DNA of 64,000 nucleotides from Acidimicrobiia bacterium (lineage in GTDB: Bacteria; Actinomycetota; Acidimicrobiia; Acidimicrobiales; Poriferisodalaceae): positions 172,562-236,561 of the forward strand of contig JAJEEO010000003.1 in assembly GCA_022820925.1 (NCBI GenBank), in the 5' to 3' direction. Every line of letters begins with the position of its first letter. The first letter of the stretch is position 1. The notes under the pieces were generated by a model. It made no database searches. It was not told where the DNA came from and saw only the letters and a program-made list of their open reading frames with translations. Positions 37,751-46,420 of the stretch are shown here, piece by piece. The translations under genes were made by a program, and so were the position numbers.

Positions 37751-39076
37751 GTGGGCACGGCCATGATGACCGACCTGTACGAGCTGACCATGCTCGATGC
37801 AGCCCTGCAGTCGGGGGTGGCGTCGCGGCGCGCGTGCTTCGAGGTGTTCGCCCGGCGATTGCCGCCGGGACGCGGCTACGGCGTGGTGGCGGGTCCGGGC
37901 CGGCTGGCCGGGCTGCTGGCTGACTACCGGTTCGAAGCCGACGATCTCGACTACCTGGCGGGACTTGGCCGTTTCAGCGACGGCCTGCTCGATCACCTGG
38001 CGACGTTCCGATTTGACGGCGATGCCTGGAGCTACCGCGAGGGCGACTTCTATGTGCCTGGCAGTCCGGTGCTGCGGGTCGATGCCTCGGTCGGCACCGC
38101 GCTGCTCGTGGAAACGCTGGTGCTCTCGGTGCTCAACCACGATTGCGCTGTCGCGTCTGCGGCCGCACGGATGCACGACGTGGCCGAGGGACGTCATCTC
38201 ATCGAGATGGGCGGCCGTCGCACCCACGAGCTTGCAGCCGTTGCCGCTGCGCGTGCCGCCTGGCTGGTGGGCTTCGATGCGACGTCCAACCTGCTGGCCG
38301 GCGAGCAATATGGCATCCCGACTGCCGGCACCGCTGCCCACGCTTTCACGCTGGCGCACCACGACGAGGAAGCAGCGTTCGAGGCACAAATGCGTGCGCA
38401 CGGCCTCGAGACCACGTTGCTCATCGACACTTTCGACCTGAGAACGGGGCTTGAACGGGGTCTCGCCGCGGCGAAGCGTCTCGGCGGCGTGCCAGGTGCT
38501 GTTCGCATCGACTCAGGAGACCTCACGGTCGAGGTGCCCCGGGTCCGGCAATGGCTGGATGACGCAGGCGCCGAATCGACGCGCATCGTCGTGTCCGGCG
38601 ATCTCGACGAGTACCGCATCGCCGACCTGGCGGATCTGCCTGTGGACGGCTACGGCGTGGGCACCCAGCTCGTGGTGGGCTCAGGCCACGCAACCGCCGG
38701 CATGGTGTACAAGGCGGTGGCCATCGCACGGTACTCGGGCACCTTTGAGCCGGTGGTGCCTGTCCACAAGGAATCAGAGGGCAAGGCCACCCGCGGCGGC
38801 GTGGTGCGGCCCTACAGGGTCGTGCGCGACGGCGAAGCTACTTCGGAGACGCTCGTCGAGCAGGATCGTCCCGGCCCTACCAACAGCCGGCCGCTGCACG
38901 TTCCGCTGTTGCGATCCGGTCAGGCGGCCTACCCGTACACGCTGGCCCAGGATCGTGTCTTCCATCAGCGTGTCCGGGCCGAATTTCCAGAATCGATGCG
39001 CCGTCTTGACGGCACGCCCGCGTTCGAGGCCGAAGTCGTTGCAGAGCCCGACTCGAACGGCTTCAGCCTGAGCTGA
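37751..39076 (+). CDS. pncB: Nicotinate phosphoribosyltransferase
   Basis: PncB makes nicotinate mononucleotide from nicotinate and PRPP for NAD salvage. The N-terminus AMMTDLYELTML is diagnostic. Other marks are FEVFARRLPPGRGYGV, EMGGRRTHE, the central GTAAHAF, and VRIDSGDL with GVGTQLVVG for the phosphate-binding barrel. Length is 441 residues from the GTG at 37751; an internal ATG at 37763 is an alternative start. It is convergent with the peroxiredoxin, with a hairpin between them. Confidence 0.94.
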   Translation: MGTAMMTDLYELTMLDAALQSGVASRRACFEVFARRLPPGRGYGVVAGPGRLAGLLADYRFEADDLDYLAGLGRFSDGLLDHLATFRFDGDAWSYREGDFYVPGSPVLRVDASVGTALLVETLVLSVLNHDCAVASAAARMHDVAEGRHLIEMGGRRTHELAAVAAARAAWLVGFDATSNLLAGEQYGIPTAGTAAHAFTLAHHDEEAAFEAQMRAHGLETTLLIDTFDLRTGLERGLAAAKRLGGVPGAVRIDSGDLTVEVPRVRQWLDDAGAESTRIVVSGDLDEYRIADLADLPVDGYGVGTQLVVGSGHATAGMVYKAVAIARYSGTFEPVVPVHKESEGKATRGGVVRPYRVVRDGEATSETLVEQDRPGPTNSRPLHVPLLRSGQAAYPYTLAQDRVFHQRVRAEFPESMRRLDGTPAFEAEVVAEPDSNGFSLS

Positions 39077-39108
39077 TCCGCTGGCGCTGCAACCGGGCTG
39101 CGGCCTGT

Positions 39109-39128
39109 GCTGCGGAAGGTGCCGCAGC
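39109..39128. terminator. Bidirectional terminator-like hairpin
   Basis: GCTGCGG and CCGCAGC form a 7-bp stem with an AAGGTG loop, between the convergent 3' ends of pncB and the peroxiredoxin gene. There is no T tract. Confidence 0.45.
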
Positions 39129-39147
39129 CTCGCGCCGATGTTCGCGA

Positions 39148-39810
39148 TTACTTGCCTGGCTGCGGCACGAGGCGCAGGTACGGAAGCGGTGATTCCCAGC
39201 CGTCGGGGTACTTCTCGGCGGCGGCTTCGTTCGAGACCGCGGGCACGATGATGACGTTCTCGCCCTGCTGCCAGTTGGCCGGCGTGGCGACCTGTTCGGC
39301 TGCGGTGAGCTGGCACGAGTCGAGCAGGCGCAGGATCTCGGCGAAGTTGCGGCCGGTGGTCATGGGGTAGGTCAGCGACGCCTTGATTTTCTTGTCCGGG
39401 CCGATGATGAACACCGTGCGAGCCGTAGCGTTGTCGGCCGCAGTGCGTCCCTCCGATGTGTCGCCGGCGTCGGCGGGAAGCATGTCGTAGAGCTTCACCA
39501 CCGCCAGCTCCGGGTCGCCGATGAGCGGGTAGTTGGCCTCGTGCCCGGTGGCAGAGGCGATGTCGGCCTTCCAGCTCACGTGGTCGCTCACGCCGTCCAC
39601 GCTGATGCCGATGATCTTGCAGTTGCGTGCGGCGAACTCATCCGCCAGCGCAGCAACGGCGCCCAGTTCGGTGGTGCAGACCGGGGTGAAGTCCTTGGGA
39701 TGGGAGAAGAGCAGCGCCCAGCCGTCTCCGATCCAATCGTGGAAGCTGATCTCGCCTTCGGTGGTGTCGGCAGTGAAATCGGGAGCGGTGTCATTGAGAC
39801 GCAATGCCAT
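39148..39810 (-). CDS. 1-Cys peroxiredoxin (Prx6-type)
   Basis: A 220-residue peroxidase that reduces peroxides. The peroxidatic Cys45 is in FTPVCTTE, preceded by FSHPKD. The C-terminal domain RNFAEILRLLDSCQLT to NWQQGENVIIVP is that of the Prx6 class. A Cys at about residue 168 could act as a resolver. A strong AAGGAGG precedes the ATG. The upstream palindrome at 39896 may regulate it. Confidence 0.93.
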   Translation of the reverse strand: MALRLNDTAPDFTADTTEGEISFHDWIGDGWALLFSHPKDFTPVCTTELGAVAALADEFAARNCKIIGISVDGVSDHVSWKADIASATGHEANYPLIGDPELAVVKLYDMLPADAGDTSEGRTAADNATARTVFIIGPDKKIKASLTYPMTTGRNFAEILRLLDSCQLTAAEQVATPANWQQGENVIIVPAVSNEAAAEKYPDGWESPLPYLRLVPQPGK

Positions 39811-39895
39811 GGTCGTCCTCCTTGCGATACGGCAGGTGCGGCGCTGCGCAAGTCGGCGCAGCCCGTGCCGCGGAGGATAGCCGCATTAGACGATA

Positions 39896-39909
39896 AATCC
39901 GACCGGATT
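39896..39909. promoter_or_regulatory. Perfect palindrome, candidate operator for the peroxiredoxin gene
   Basis: AATCCG-AC-CGGATT forms two 6-bp half-sites, 86 nt upstream of the peroxiredoxin start, in an AT-richer patch (TAAATCCGACCGGATTAGT). This is the right size for a dimeric repressor or redox sensor; I cannot name the protein. Confidence 0.5.
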
Positions 39910-39937
39910 AGTCAGGAATTGGTGGCGGCACCATGCC

Positions 39938-41104
39938 TCAGCAGCAATCGCGGATCGGGGTGCCGTCAGCGTGGTGGTAGTGGACCTTGGCGGTCGCGTT
40001 GAGCGGACGGTCGCCGGTCGGCGCCCGAGAGGTCTCGAACACCCCGGCGGCGGCGCCCAATTCCAGTGCCCGATCCACGTCTACCACCCGGGGCCCGCTG
40101 CGCTGCACATCGGCAATAGCTGTTTCATCGGGGCCGATCGTGCGCTCCCGGTCGCCGTCGAGCGACAGCACCGTCGGACCCCGCAGCTCGACGGCTGCTC
40201 CCAGCTCGACGCTGCGGTGATCGATCACCGGCACCGTGCGGTACAGCCCGGGTGCGAGCGCCACGCGCATCGGGCGCCCGCCCGGCCCGCACTCCACCAG
40301 CACGCCCGCATCGTCGGAGAACGAGCACGGCTGCAGCAGCCCCGCGAGCGAGCTCAACCCGATGCTGGCCGGATGGGCGCGCGACACGAGCACCTGCCGC
40401 ATGCGCACCCCGTCCGCAGGCATGCGATTGCCGACGAAGTCATCTGCCAGCGTCACCGCATCGATCAGTGCGATCTCGGTCCAGCCGCGCGCCGGCTCCC
40501 CCGTCTGGGATGGGCCGTCACCCGATATGCCCTCTTCCAATGTCACAGTGATCAGCTTCGACCGGGGCGCACACGCCTCGGGGTCCACCACGCCGCTCGC
40601 CACCAATCCCGCGGCGGCACCGGAGACGGTGGGCTCGGTCAGGCTGGGGAACACATTGTTCGTGCCAGTGGACATCGGTACGAGCGTCGCATCGGGCCAG
40701 ACCCCAGCGATCGTGCGGTTGGTGCCATCTCCGCCCAGTGTCACCAGCACGCTGACGTCACGGGCTCGCATCGCCTCGACTGCCCGGATCGTGTCGGTGG
40801 GCGAGACGGTCGCCCCCACGTCGACGATCTCGATCTCGGCGTCGATGCGCAGGTCGGTGAGCGCCCCGGTTGCGATGCCGAACGGTTCTGCCATGGCGAC
40901 AATCCGTGTGGCTCCTGCGGTGACGGCGCCGATGACTGACCGGGCAATCCGGTTGCGCTTGTCCTCAGTAGTGGACACCGCGCCCCGCGCCGCCACCCGA
41001 CGAACGTCGCGCCCCGAGACCGGATTGGCGATGATCCCCACGGTCCCGTCGGGGGAGGCGAGGCCACTGCAGGAGTCGCTCGGTCTCGACGCAGATCCGG
41101 CCAT
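39938..41104 (-). CDS. ATP-NAD/AcoX-like kinase family protein
   Basis: A 388-residue protein of the ATP-NAD kinase/AcoX group. GIIANPVSGRDVRR near residue 23 and LVTLGGDGTNRTIAG near 118 are the conserved nucleotide-binding motifs, followed by MSTGTNN. AcoX-type members lack a firmly known substrate; NAD or a polyol is possible. The C-terminus ends in Asp-Cys-Cys. It begins 69 nt from thiD, transcribed divergently, and the start is an ATG at 41104. Confidence 0.8.
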   Translation of the reverse strand: MAGSASRPSDSCSGLASPDGTVGIIANPVSGRDVRRVAARGAVSTTEDKRNRIARSVIGAVTAGATRIVAMAEPFGIATGALTDLRIDAEIEIVDVGATVSPTDTIRAVEAMRARDVSVLVTLGGDGTNRTIAGVWPDATLVPMSTGTNNVFPSLTEPTVSGAAAGLVASGVVDPEACAPRSKLITVTLEEGISGDGPSQTGEPARGWTEIALIDAVTLADDFVGNRMPADGVRMRQVLVSRAHPASIGLSSLAGLLQPCSFSDDAGVLVECGPGGRPMRVALAPGLYRTVPVIDHRSVELGAAVELRGPTVLSLDGDRERTIGPDETAIADVQRSGPRVVDVDRALELGAAAGVFETSRAPTGDRPLNATAKVHYHHADGTPIRDCC

Positions 41105-41173
41105 CGCCTGCCGACGCTAACCACCCCCGGCGGGTGACTGCCGCGTGACTGGTGCAACTGTTGTACTGGGGAC

Positions 41174-42016
41174 ATGGCCGGTGCGATCGCGAGCGAGAAC
41201 CGCCGTCGGTCCGCGCAGCACGCCTGGTGGCCTGCGGCGCTGACCATCGCGGGGGCGGATTCTTCTGGCGGCGCCGGTCTCGCAGCGGACTTGCGGGCGT
41301 TCGCGGCATGCGGCGTGCACGGGACCTTCGCGCTGACGCTGGTCTCGGCACAGAACACCGCCGAATTCCGGACCGCACAACCCGTCGACGCCGAGTTGGT
41401 GGCCGCCCAGGTTCACGCAGTGCTCGACGACATGCCCGTTGCGGCGTCCAAGACGGGCCTGCTGCTCACGGCAGAGACCGTCGCGGCAGTGGCGTCGATT
41501 GCTGCGCGACGGCTCCCCCAGTTGGTGGTGGACCCGGTGCTGGTCGACGGGGCCGGCGAGCCCATGCTGAGCGCCGAGGCAGAGCGGTCGGTCGCGACGC
41601 GCCTTCTCCCGAACGCCCGGGTCGTGACACCCAACCACCTTGAGGCAGGTCGCCTGGTGGGCAGAGACCTAGGCGACGAGGTCGAGTCGTGGATCGAGGC
41701 GGCCCGCGAGCTCGCTGCCACCGGCCCAGAGGCCGTGGTCGTCACCGGTGGCCGGCTCCGGACGGGTGAGACGATCACCGATGTGGTCATCCAGAATGGC
41801 GGCGTGCGGCTGCTGTCGGCGCCACGCGTCGAGACCCGCAACGTCCGGGGATCGGGAGACGTCTTCTCCGCCGCCATCTGCGCCGAGCTGGCCAAGGGCA
41901 CGGACGTGGACCGAGCGATTGACCGTGCCCACGACCTGACAGCACGCGCTCTCTCGGCGGGAGCCGATCGCTTGCTCGGCAGCGGCCGCGGACCCGTCGA
42001 CCCGCTCAGCCTCTGA
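41174..42016 (+). CDS. thiD: Hydroxymethylpyrimidine/phosphomethylpyrimidine kinase
   Basis: ThiD phosphorylates HMP and HMP-phosphate for thiamine synthesis. The 280-residue ribokinase-fold protein has GADSSGGAGLAADLR near residue 27, VVDPVLVDGAGEPML with the Val/Asp substrate region, VTPNHLEAGRLVG, VVTGGRL and the anion hole RGSGDVFSAA. From memory ThiD has GTGCTLS here; the C is absent. No TPP riboswitch lies upstream. Start ATG at 41174. Confidence 0.88.
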   Translation: MAGAIASENRRRSAQHAWWPAALTIAGADSSGGAGLAADLRAFAACGVHGTFALTLVSAQNTAEFRTAQPVDAELVAAQVHAVLDDMPVAASKTGLLLTAETVAAVASIAARRLPQLVVDPVLVDGAGEPMLSAEAERSVATRLLPNARVVTPNHLEAGRLVGRDLGDEVESWIEAARELAATGPEAVVVTGGRLRTGETITDVVIQNGGVRLLSAPRVETRNVRGSGDVFSAAICAELAKGTDVDRAIDRAHDLTARALSAGADRLLGSGRGPVDPLSL

Positions 42017-42123
42017 GACCGGGCCGGCCTGCGGGCGCCTGCATACACTTCAAGCGCCGTAGGTGTTGTCGATGCTGAACGCACCTCGGCAGTGACGAAG
42101 ATGCGGATCTCAGGAGGCCACGG

Positions 42124-43767
42124 GTGACACGCGAGCGCTGGCAAGCAGAGTTCGAGGCCACCCCGGTGCGCGACGCCGACTTCGAGACGATGAGCGGCCT
42201 CGATCTTGACCCGCTCTATGCGCCTGCAGAAGGCGAACCCGATCCTGAGGTGGGCTGGCCGGGACAATTCCCGTACACCCGCGGCGTGCATCCCAGCGGC
42301 TACCGCGGCCGGCTGTGGACGATGCGCATGTTCGCAGGCTTCGGAACACCCGAGGACACCAACAAGCGCTTCCACGAGATCCTCGAAGCGGGCGGGGGCG
42401 GTCTGTCGACGGCGTTCGACATGCCCACGCTGATGGGCCTCGACTCTGATGACGTCATGTCGCTCGGCGAGGTCGGCCGCTGCGGCGTGGCTGTCGATTC
42501 CATCGAGGACATGGCAACGCTGTACGACGGCATCGACCTCGAGGCGACCACAACGTCGATGACCATCAACGCTCCGGCGGCCACGATCTGGGCGATGTTC
42601 GTCGCGAACGCCGAAGAGCACGGTGCGGACCGCCGCAACCTCGGCGGCACCCTGCAGAACGACATCCTCAAGGAGTACCAAGCCCAGAAGGAATGGGTGT
42701 ACCCGCCGCGGCCATCAATGCGCCTCGTGGCCGACACCATCGAGTTCGCCACCCACGAGATGCCCCGCTGGAACTCGGTGTCGATCAGCGGCTATCACAT
42801 TCGAGAGGCGGGCTCCACCGCTGCCCAGGAGTTGGCGTTCACGCTGGCGAACGGGTTCGCATATGTCGAGGCAGCCGCCCAGCGGGGGCTTTCCACCGAC
42901 GAATTCGCGCCGCGGCTGAGCTTCTTCTTCAATGCCCACATCGATTTCTTCGAGGAGATCGCCAAGTACCGGGCGGCGCGCCGTATCTGGGCCCGCTGGA
43001 TGCGCAAGCGCTATGGCGCTGCCAACGAGCGCTCGACGATGCTGCGGTTCCACACTCAGACAGCGGGCGTCTCGCTGACGGCCCAGCAGCCGGAGATCAA
43101 CATCGCTCGCACGGCCATCGAAGCTCTCGCCGGTGTGCTCGGAGGCACGCAGAGCCTGCATACCAACTCGATGGACGAGGCCCTGGCGTTGCCGACCGAC
43201 AAGGCGGCGCGCATCGCCCTGCGGACACAGCAGATCATCGCCCATGAGACCGGCGCGGCGAACGTCATCGATCCCCTCGGCGGCAGCTGGTTCATCGAGG
43301 AACTCACCGACAAGCTCGAAGCCGAAGCAGAGGAGATGTTCGCTCACATCGACGCGGCCGGCGACGGCTCGATGCTGGAGGGGGCGTTCCGCCTGATCGA
43401 CGAGGGCTGGTACCAGTCCGGCATCGCCGATGCGGCATATGAGTTCGAGAAGAAGGTGAATGCCGGCCGCCGGGTGGTGGTGGGCGCCAGTGCGTTTACC
43501 GAGGGCAACGAGGACGACGAGATCGACCTGCTCAAGATCACCAACGACGACGAGCAGCGACAGATCAAGCATCTGGCCCAGGTGCGGGCAGACCGCAGCC
43601 AGGCCGCGGTCGACGACGCCTTGACGGCGTTGCGCCGCGCCGCTGAGACCGACGCGAACCTCATGCCGCACCTCATCGACACCGTGCGCACCCGGGCCAC
43701 CGTGGGCGAGGTGACCAACGCGCTCGCCGATGTCTTCGGCCGTTACCAGGAGCGGCCCTTCATCTGA
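42124..43767 (+). CDS. Methylmalonyl-CoA mutase large (catalytic) subunit
   Basis: A 547-residue catalytic subunit of an AdoCbl-dependent acyl-CoA mutase. Typical segments are [74 protein letters not shown] and [16 protein letters not shown]. It lacks the C-terminal B12-binding DxHxxG domain, so that domain must be encoded on another protein outside the window. TYGGQT-like residues vary (FHTQTAG), and a 2-hydroxyisobutyryl- or ethylmalonyl-CoA mutase is possible. GTG at 42124 follows AGGAGG. Confidence 0.92.
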   Translation: MTRERWQAEFEATPVRDADFETMSGLDLDPLYAPAEGEPDPEVGWPGQFPYTRGVHPSGYRGRLWTMRMFAGFGTPEDTNKRFHEILEAGGGGLSTAFDMPTLMGLDSDDVMSLGEVGRCGVAVDSIEDMATLYDGIDLEATTTSMTINAPAATIWAMFVANAEEHGADRRNLGGTLQNDILKEYQAQKEWVYPPRPSMRLVADTIEFATHEMPRWNSVSISGYHIREAGSTAAQELAFTLANGFAYVEAAAQRGLSTDEFAPRLSFFFNAHIDFFEEIAKYRAARRIWARWMRKRYGAANERSTMLRFHTQTAGVSLTAQQPEINIARTAIEALAGVLGGTQSLHTNSMDEALALPTDKAARIALRTQQIIAHETGAANVIDPLGGSWFIEELTDKLEAEAEEMFAHIDAAGDGSMLEGAFRLIDEGWYQSGIADAAYEFEKKVNAGRRVVVGASAFTEGNEDDEIDLLKITNDDEQRQIKHLAQVRADRSQAAVDDALTALRRAAETDANLMPHLIDTVRTRATVGEVTNALADVFGRYQERPFI

Positions 43768-43803
43768 ACGAGAGTTGGCGTTATTTCGTCTGATCAAGGG
43801 CTA

Positions 43804-44406
43804 ATGTCCCGACTGCCCACACCGGAGGTCGCCACATTGACCAGACCGTCCACGCAGGGACGATCCCGCGTGCCCGGGCGACCGGCAAGATGCCGCCATA
43901 CGAACGGGTTCGCTCGGATTCTGGCAGTGCTTGCCGTGGCGGCCATGGCAGTGGGGGCGTGCGGCGGCGAACCGGATCAGACACAGCTCGAACGCGAAGT
44001 CCAGGACTACCTGCAGAGCGTCGTGGCGCCAGCGGAACTCACCGACGTCAGCTGCCCGCCGAATGCTCCGATCCGGCCCGGTTCGACGTTCTTGTGCAAC
44101 GGGCTAGTCGAGGGTGCCTTCTACGAAGCGCACGTGACGATCATCGACGAGCAGGGCCGCCGGGAGGTCCGGCCGCGCCAGGCGGTGATGCAGGTGAACG
44201 CCACCGAGACCGCCCTCGGCGCCGAGGCGGCGACTGCCTTGGGCTTCGATGTCCAGGCAGATTGCGGCGACGACCAGTACCTCGTCGTCTCGGTCAACCA
44301 GACCTTCTTGTGCAAACTCTCCCAGTCGGGCAGCGGGGCAACGCAGGACATCGAGGTGAAGGTTCTGAACGAGAACGGCGCGATCGAATGGACCCTGAAG
44401 GGCTAG
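43804..44406 (+). CDS. DUF4333-type lipoprotein
   Basis: A 200-residue predicted lipoprotein: an N-terminal basic stretch, a hydrophobic helix (FARILAVLAVAAMAVGAC) and a lipobox ending at about Cys54. Two copies of a small domain follow: VSCPPNAPIRPGSTFLCNG with FYEAHVTIIDEQG, and ADCGDDQYLVVSVNQTFLCK with DIEVKVLNENG. Each has two Cys likely to form a disulfide. This is the DUF4333 pattern of actinobacterial surface proteins, here duplicated. The true start may lie nearer the signal peptide. A 45-residue membrane gene follows. Confidence 0.72.
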   Translation: MSRLPTPEVATLTRPSTQGRSRVPGRPARCRHTNGFARILAVLAVAAMAVGACGGEPDQTQLEREVQDYLQSVVAPAELTDVSCPPNAPIRPGSTFLCNGLVEGAFYEAHVTIIDEQGRREVRPRQAVMQVNATETALGAEAATALGFDVQADCGDDQYLVVSVNQTFLCKLSQSGSGATQDIEVKVLNENGAIEWTLKG

Positions 44407-44415
44407 GTCCGGCGC

Positions 44416-44553
44416 ATGGCACGTCATCGTTATGACGCGGCGGGCAACCTGCGCCCGCTGCGCCAGCGTCAGCCTGGGTTGTGGTGGACCGCAGTCCTCG
44501 TTGTTGCAGCGATGCTGCTCACCGGCTTCGCTGCGCTGACCTCAGTGCTGTAG
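44416..44553 (+). CDS. Small single-pass membrane protein (45 aa)
   Basis: A short frame begins 9 nt after the lipoprotein stop. It encodes a basic N-terminus (MARHRYDAAGNLRPLRQRQP) and one hydrophobic helix (WWTAVLVVAAMLLTGFAAL) ending SVL. Codon use fits coding DNA and the spacing fits an operon. Function is unknown. Confidence 0.5.
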   Translation: MARHRYDAAGNLRPLRQRQPGLWWTAVLVVAAMLLTGFAALTSVL

Positions 44554-44575
44554 TCGCTGTAATCGCCCGCGCAGA

Positions 44576-44621
44576 TCAGCCGCGCACATTCACGGACGCG
44601 GCGTCAGCCGCGCACATTCAC
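44576..44621 (-). repeat. Duplicated 3' end of the acuI gene
   Basis: TCAGCCGCGCACATTCAC occurs at 44604-44621, holding the stop of the minus-strand gene, and again at 44576-44593 just beyond it (period 28). Confidence 0.93.
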
Positions 44622-45587
44622 CACAGTGCGGCCCTGCACCTCGCCGGCCAGGATCTTCGGCCCGAGCGCCGCGAGGTCGCCGAGTCCCACGGTGGTGGTC
44701 ATCGAGGCCAGCAGATCTCGGTCGACCAGCGCGTCCAAGCGATGCCATGCCGCCTGGCGCGGTTCGAACGGGCACATGACCGAGTCGATGCCGAGCAGGT
44801 TGACGCCGCGCAGCAAGAACGGGATCACGGTCGTGTCCAGCCCATTGCCCCCGGCCAGGCCGCACGCCGCCACGCTGGAGCCGTAGGACATCTGCGTCAG
44901 CACGTTGGCCAGCGTGGTGCCGCCCACCGCATCCACACAGCCGCCGAATCGTTCGCTGCCGAGCGGTCGTTGCGGCGGTTCGGCCAGTTCGGCCCGGTCG
45001 ATGATCTCGCTCGCCCCGAGGGAGCGCAGGTAGTCAGCAGTCTGCGGTCGGCCGGTCGAGGCGGCGACGGCATGGCCGGCGGCCGACAGCAGATGCACCG
45101 CAACACTGCCCACCCCGCCGGCGGCCCCGGTCGCCAGGACTGGTCCTGCACCGATGCCGTGGTCTTCGAGCGCCTGCACGGCCAGCATCGACGTGAATCC
45201 CGCGGTGCCCAAGGCCATGGCGTCGAAGGTCGACATCCCCTCAGGCAGGCGGACGAGCCAATCTGCGTTGACCCGTGCGCGCTCCGCGTAGCCGCCCCAG
45301 TGCGTCTCGCCGACCCGCCAGCCGGTCAGCACGACCCGATCGCCGGCGGCGAAGCGGCTGTCCTCGGAGGACTCCACCACGCCGGCGAAGTCAATGCCTC
45401 CCACGTGCGGGTAGTCGCGCACCAGGCGGCCGATCCCGCCCAGGATCATCCCGTCCTTGTAGTTGAGGGTGCTGTACTCGACGGCCACGGTGACGTTGCC
45501 CTGCGGCAGCTCGCCGTCTTCGACGGTCTGGACCTCGGCGGTGACGACCCGATCCTGTTCGTTCAGCATCAGCGCTCGGAATGTCAT
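44604..45587 (-). CDS. acuI: Acryloyl-CoA reductase-like zinc-free MDR protein
   Basis: A 327-residue medium-chain reductase of the YhdH/AcuI group, which reduces acryloyl-CoA to propionyl-CoA with NADPH. MTFRALMLNEQD, STLNYKDGMILGGIGRLVRDYPHVGGID and TGAAGGVGSVAVHLL match the family. AcuI detoxifies acryloyl-CoA from DMSP or 3-hydroxypropionate. The product propionyl-CoA could feed the methylmalonyl-CoA mutase encoded 0.8 kb away. The 3' end is duplicated downstream. Confidence 0.9.
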   Translation of the reverse strand: MTFRALMLNEQDRVVTAEVQTVEDGELPQGNVTVAVEYSTLNYKDGMILGGIGRLVRDYPHVGGIDFAGVVESSEDSRFAAGDRVVLTGWRVGETHWGGYAERARVNADWLVRLPEGMSTFDAMALGTAGFTSMLAVQALEDHGIGAGPVLATGAAGGVGSVAVHLLSAAGHAVAASTGRPQTADYLRSLGASEIIDRAELAEPPQRPLGSERFGGCVDAVGGTTLANVLTQMSYGSSVAACGLAGGNGLDTTVIPFLLRGVNLLGIDSVMCPFEPRQAAWHRLDALVDRDLLASMTTTVGLGDLAALGPKILAGEVQGRTVVNVRG

Positions 45588-45702
45588 GGCGTCCCCTCGG
45601 TGTCTTGCGTCCCCGCGTCCGCAGGGCTCGAACCAGCGGGACGTTACCGCCGTTCGCCAAATCGCCGTTGGGAGCGCCCACGGTGGTGCGCGATGCCGTC
45701 AG

Positions 45703-45708
45703 TAGGCT
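45703..45708 (+). promoter_or_regulatory. Probable -10 box for leaderless nfu gene
   Basis: TAGGCT lies 6 nt before the ATG at 45715, without a Shine-Dalgarno sequence. Confidence 0.45.
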
Positions 45709-45714
45709 GCCGAC

Positions 45715-46380
45715 ATGGCCTTGAGCGACCAGATGGCGCCCACCGACGCAGTGCGCGAGTCGATGATGGAGACGCGGCGCGAGACGTTCACCGTCACCGA
45801 CGCCGCGCTCGACAAGGTGGTCGAACTGCGCAACAGCGAGGTCGACGGTGATCAGCTGGCGCTTCGCATCGAGGTGACCGGCGCCCAGGGCGTCGACTAC
45901 ACGTACGACCTCGCCTTCGAGATGCTGGCCGAGGCCGATGCTGCCGACGTGCCGTTCGCTGTCGGGGGAGGCCTGACGGTGCTGATTCCCGATCGCGATG
46001 TCGCGAAGCTGGACGGCGCCTCGCTGGACCTGCCGTCCAATCCCAACCAGCCGGGCCTGGTGCTGCGCAACCCCAACCGTCCAGACCTCGGGCCCAACGC
46101 CGAGCTTGACCTCGACGGCAGCGTCGAGGACAACGTGCGCGAGGTGCTGACCAAGCGCATCAATCCCTCGATTGCTGCTCACGGCGGCTTCGCCGAACTC
46201 GTCGCCGTCGAGGACGACACCGTGATCGTCAAGCTGGGCGGCGGCTGCCAAGGCTGTGGCATGGCCAACGCAACGGTCACCGCCGGCATCGAGCGCACCC
46301 TGCGCGAGCTCATCCCCGAGATCGAGCGGGTCGTCGACCTCACCGACCACGCGTCGGGCGAGAACCCCTACTTCACGTAG
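45715..46380 (+). CDS. NfuA-like Fe-S carrier protein
   Basis: A 221-residue protein with two parts. The N-terminal A-type/HesB-like domain (FTVTDAALDKVVELRNSE, LALRIEVTGAQGVDYTYDLAFE) lacks the usual cysteines. The C-terminal Nfu domain has CQGC in GGGCQGCGMANATV, which binds a 4Fe-4S cluster shared by two subunits. This is the NfuA arrangement, delivering clusters to apo-enzymes. The first Met of MALSDQM suits the leaderless promoter; an internal Met is also possible. Confidence 0.9.
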   Translation: MALSDQMAPTDAVRESMMETRRETFTVTDAALDKVVELRNSEVDGDQLALRIEVTGAQGVDYTYDLAFEMLAEADAADVPFAVGGGLTVLIPDRDVAKLDGASLDLPSNPNQPGLVLRNPNRPDLGPNAELDLDGSVEDNVREVLTKRINPSIAAHGGFAELVAVEDDTVIVKLGGGCQGCGMANATVTAGIERTLRELIPEIERVVDLTDHASGENPYFT

Positions 46381-46420
46381 GCCTGGCCCGCCGACCGCCT
46401 GGGTGCCGGAAGCAACCCCT

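Noticed and set aside
41105..41173. TPP riboswitch ahead of thiD
   Set aside because: The region is only 69 bp and lacks the CUGAGA and ACCUGA-type conserved segments.
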